The notes under the pieces: generated by a model
Told to the model about the DNA's origin: nothing
Database searches by the model: none
Seen by the model: only the letters and a program-made list of their open reading frames with translations
Made by a program: the position numbers and the translations under genes
Shown here: positions 5,889-8,034 of the stretch, piece by piece
Numbering within the stretch: the stretch's first letter is position 1
Layout: every line of letters starts with the position of its first letter
Source of the DNA: Paracoccaceae bacterium
GTDB taxonomy: Bacteria > Pseudomonadota > Alphaproteobacteria > Rhodobacterales > Rhodobacteraceae
Assembly: GCA_029881635.1 (NCBI GenBank)
Contig: JAOUMG010000066.1
Location: 1-8,034, forward strand
Direction: 5' to 3'
DNA: 8,034 nt

Positions 5889-6938
5889 ATGTCCGAACTC
5901 GCCAAAATTCCCGTCACTGTGATTACCGGCTTTCTCGGGTCAGGCAAAACCACGCTGATCCGCCACCTGATGGCCAATCCGCAGGGCAAACGGTTGGCTG
6001 TTCTGGTCAATGAGTTCGGATCTGTCGGAGTTGACGGCGATATTCTGAAAAGCTGTGCCGATGAAAGCTGTCCGGCGGAAAATATCGTTGAGCTGGCCAA
6101 TGGCTGTATCTGCTGCACGGTGGCCGATGACTTCATCCCAACGATCGAGGCGCTGATGGCATTACCGGTGCGTCCCGATCATATTCTGATTGAGACGTCC
6201 GGCCTTGCACTGCCCAAGCCGCTGTTGAAAGCATTCGACTGGCCTGCAATCCGTTCGAAAATCACAGTTGACGGAGTGATCGCGCTTGCCGATGCCGAAG
6301 CGGTTGCCGCGGGTCGCTTTGCCCCCGACGTCGCGGCGGTGGATGCCCAGCGTCTGGCCGATGACAGCATCGATCATGAAACGCCCCTTTCCGAGGTTTT
6401 TGAAGATCAGATCTCTTGCGCTGACATTGTACTGTTGTCCAAGGCCGATCTGGCCGGAAAGGCCGGGCTTGTCGCTGCACGCAAGGTGATAGAGGCTGAA
6501 GCACCGCGCAAGTTGCCAATTCTGGAAATGGAAGAGGGTCGCATTGATCCGCGGCTGATCCTTGGTCTGGGTGCTGCTGCCGAAGATGATCTGGATGCCC
6601 GTCCTTCGCATCATGACGGCCATGACGATCATGAACATGATGATTTCGATACCGTGGTCATCGATCTGCCCGAAGTGGCCGACCCCGAAGCGTTGCAGTC
6701 GGCAATCGCCCGTCTGGCCCGCGAACAAAATGTGCTGCGGGTCAAGGGCTATGTCGCGGTACAAGGCAAAACGATGCGGATGCTGGTACAGGCCGTGGGC
6801 ACCAGAATTCGGGCCCAGTATGATCGGCCCTGGGGTACAGATGCCCGGCAGTCACGTTTGGTTGTGATTGGCGAACATGATCATGTCGACATTGCCGCAA
6901 TCCGCGCGACACTGCTGCCGGAAAATGTAGGAGCCTGA
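5889..6938 (+). CDS. cobW: CobW, cobalt-handling GTPase of the COG0523 family
   Basis: A G3E-family P-loop GTPase thought to supply Co(II) to the CobNST cobaltochelatase of the aerobic pathway. The 349 residues contain Walker A GFLGSGKTT (14-22), a NEFG switch segment (41-44), the metal-binding GCICC with Cys73, Cys75 and Cys76, ETSGLA (102-107), and SKAD (184-187) as the guanine-specificity motif, with Ser where Asn is usual. A histidine- and aspartate-rich stretch, HHDGHDDHEHDD (241-252), precedes the C-terminal CobW domain, which includes LRVKGYVAV (283-291). I chose the ATG at 5889, not the longer in-frame option 43 codons earlier, because GGAG (5878-5881) sits seven bases upstream and MSELAKIPVTVITG is the expected beginning. 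CobW is followed by cobN after seven bases. Confidence 0.95.
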   Translation: MSELAKIPVTVITGFLGSGKTTLIRHLMANPQGKRLAVLVNEFGSVGVDGDILKSCADESCPAENIVELANGCICCTVADDFIPTIEALMALPVRPDHILIETSGLALPKPLLKAFDWPAIRSKITVDGVIALADAEAVAAGRFAPDVAAVDAQRLADDSIDHETPLSEVFEDQISCADIVLLSKADLAGKAGLVAARKVIEAEAPRKLPILEMEEGRIDPRLILGLGAAAEDDLDARPSHHDGHDDHEHDDFDTVVIDLPEVADPEALQSAIARLAREQNVLRVKGYVAVQGKTMRMLVQAVGTRIRAQYDRPWGTDARQSRLVVIGEHDHVDIAAIRATLLPENVGA

Positions 6939-6945
6939 TCCAGCG

Positions 6946-8034
6946 ATGCATGTCGTCTTTCGTGAAAGCCACGGACTGGAGGAAACCGACACCCCATTCG
7001 ATCTTGGCCAGGATCCGGCCGAGTTGGTGGTTCTGTCTTTTTCCGACAGCGATCTTGGGGCTTTCGCGGCAGGATGGCATCGGGCAACCGGGGGGTTGCC
7101 GACCCTGCGGCTGGCTAACCTTGTGGCGTTACGTCACCCGCTGTCAGTCGATACCTATGCTGAAAAAACGCTGACCCATGCCAAAGGTATCCTGATCCGC
7201 TTGATCGGCGGCGAAAGCTATTGGCCCTACGGTCTGGCACAGGTTCAGGATTTGGCGCGCCGCCACGGTATCGCGCTGGCGGTGCTGCCCGCAGACGGGC
7301 GCGAGGATGCGCGGCTGGATGATCTGTCTACCCTGCCAAAATCGACACTGCGACGCTTGCAGACGCTTTGCGATGCTGGTGGCGCGGTGGCAGCGCAAGC
7401 TGCCTTGCAGCAATTGGCATTGGCAGCCGGGCTTTATGCGGGGCCGGTTGCCGGTGATAAGACATTGCCGCAGTTCGGCTGGTATATGCCGGGCAAAGGT
7501 GTGGCACCGGCACCTGTCTCTTCAGATCGACCTCTGGCCATTGTCACCTTTTACCGCTCTTACCTTACTTCGGCAGATACCGATCCGGTCGACGCGCTGA
7601 TCACAACACTCGAATCCCGAGGGTTCAGGGCCGTTGGTGCCTATGCCCCGTCGCTTAAGGATGCCGCGGCCTCTGTCTGGTTGCGAGCCGAGCTTGAAAG
7701 ATTGAAACCAGCCGCAATCATCAATGCCACCGCGTTTTCGGCAAAGGGATCCGATGGGGCTGCTTCGCCATTGGATATTGCTGGCTGCCCGGTCTTTCAG
7801 GTGGCCCTTTCAACGGCAAGGAAGAAGGATTGGACTGAAGCTGAACGCGGCTTGTCACCTGCCGATCTTGCCATGCATGTGGTCCTGCCAGAGGTTGATG
7901 GCCGAATTTTTGCCGGCGTAGCCAGTTTCAAGCAGCCGTCCAGAAAAGACCCGGATCTGCAATATTCCCGCTTTGCCCACCGCGCCGATCCTGATCGGAT
8001 TGCCGCTGTTGTCGACCGGGTGGCATGCTGGCAC
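6946..8034 (+). CDS. cobN: Cobaltochelatase large subunit CobN (N-terminal part, cut by window edge)
   Basis: The largest subunit of the ATP-dependent CobNST chelatase, which inserts Co(II) into hydrogenobyrinic acid a,c-diamide. The frame from the ATG at 6946 stays open to the window end, giving 363 residues of a protein normally about 1,200-1,300 long. It begins MHVVFRESHGLEE, the typical start in this bacterial group, and continues with VVLSFSDSDLGAFAAGW (28-44) and GILIRLIGGESYWPYG (81-96), a CobN/Mg-chelatase-H-like pattern. Later come FGWYMPGKG (177-185) and AIVTFYRSYLTSADTDPVDA (198-217). The ATG is seven bases after the cobW stop; AGGAG (6929-6933), within the end of cobW, is 12 bases upstream, a somewhat long spacing. 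The CobS and CobT partners are not in this window. No frameshift or internal stop is seen. Confidence 0.95.
   Translation, partial: MHVVFRESHGLEETDTPFDLGQDPAELVVLSFSDSDLGAFAAGWHRATGGLPTLRLANLVALRHPLSVDTYAEKTLTHAKGILIRLIGGESYWPYGLAQVQDLARRHGIALAVLPADGREDARLDDLSTLPKSTLRRLQTLCDAGGAVAAQAALQQLALAAGLYAGPVAGDKTLPQFGWYMPGKGVAPAPVSSDRPLAIVTFYRSYLTSADTDPVDALITTLESRGFRAVGAYAPSLKDAAASVWLRAELERLKPAAIINATAFSAKGSDGAASPLDIAGCPVFQVALSTARKKDWTEAERGLSPADLAMHVVLPEVDGRIFAGVASFKQPSRKDPDLQYSRFAHRADPDRIAAVVDRVACWH

Noticed and set aside
6162..6764. A 200-codon minus-strand open frame opposite cobW
   Set aside because: It is a shadow of the strongly supported cobW frame; its sequence is low-complexity and unlike known proteins.

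Overview
The window is a compact cobalamin (vitamin B12) biosynthesis locus from an alphaproteobacterium. The aerobic-type CobN, CobW, CobO and CobQ proteins, the moderately high GC content, and the mix of recognised and uncharacterised neighbours fit the Rhodobacterales/Roseobacter group best. That placement is inferred from protein character and gene order, not from a marker gene. There are no tRNA or rRNA genes, CRISPR arrays, insertion sequences or other signs of recent transfer.

Layout. Positions 74-1757 (+) carry cbiB (adenosylcobinamide-phosphate synthase) and then, after a 118-base gap, bluB (5,6-dimethylbenzimidazole synthase). Positions 1785-5171 are a tightly packed minus-strand operon, in transcription order: cobO (corrinoid adenosyltransferase), two tandem paralogues of the uncharacterised Lin0512 family, a HAD-superfamily hydrolase, and cobQ (cobyric acid synthase). 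Four of its junctions are a 1-base overlap, a 4-base overlap, a 9-base gap and a 4-base overlap. BluB and cobQ converge with 27 bases between them. Positions 5172-5527 separate the divergent cobO operon from a plus-strand operon and hold a full cobalamin riboswitch aptamer (5222-5419) with a hairpin-rich leader. Downstream lie a DUF1636 cysteine-rich small protein, cobW (metallochaperone GTPase) and the first 363 codons of cobN (large cobaltochelatase subunit), which runs off the end of the window.

How the parts fit. CobW and CobN deliver and insert cobalt into hydrogenobyrinic acid a,c-diamide. CobO adenosylates the reduced cobalt corrinoid. CobQ amidates four side chains to give adenosylcobyric acid. 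CbiB attaches the aminopropanol arm, and BluB makes the lower ligand base. The riboswitch sits only on the cobalt-insertion side of the locus. The genes of unknown function (two Lin0512 paralogues, the HAD hydrolase and DUF1636) are embedded in these operons with translational-coupling spacing, and they are the best candidates for undescribed steps or accessory functions in aerobic B12 synthesis.
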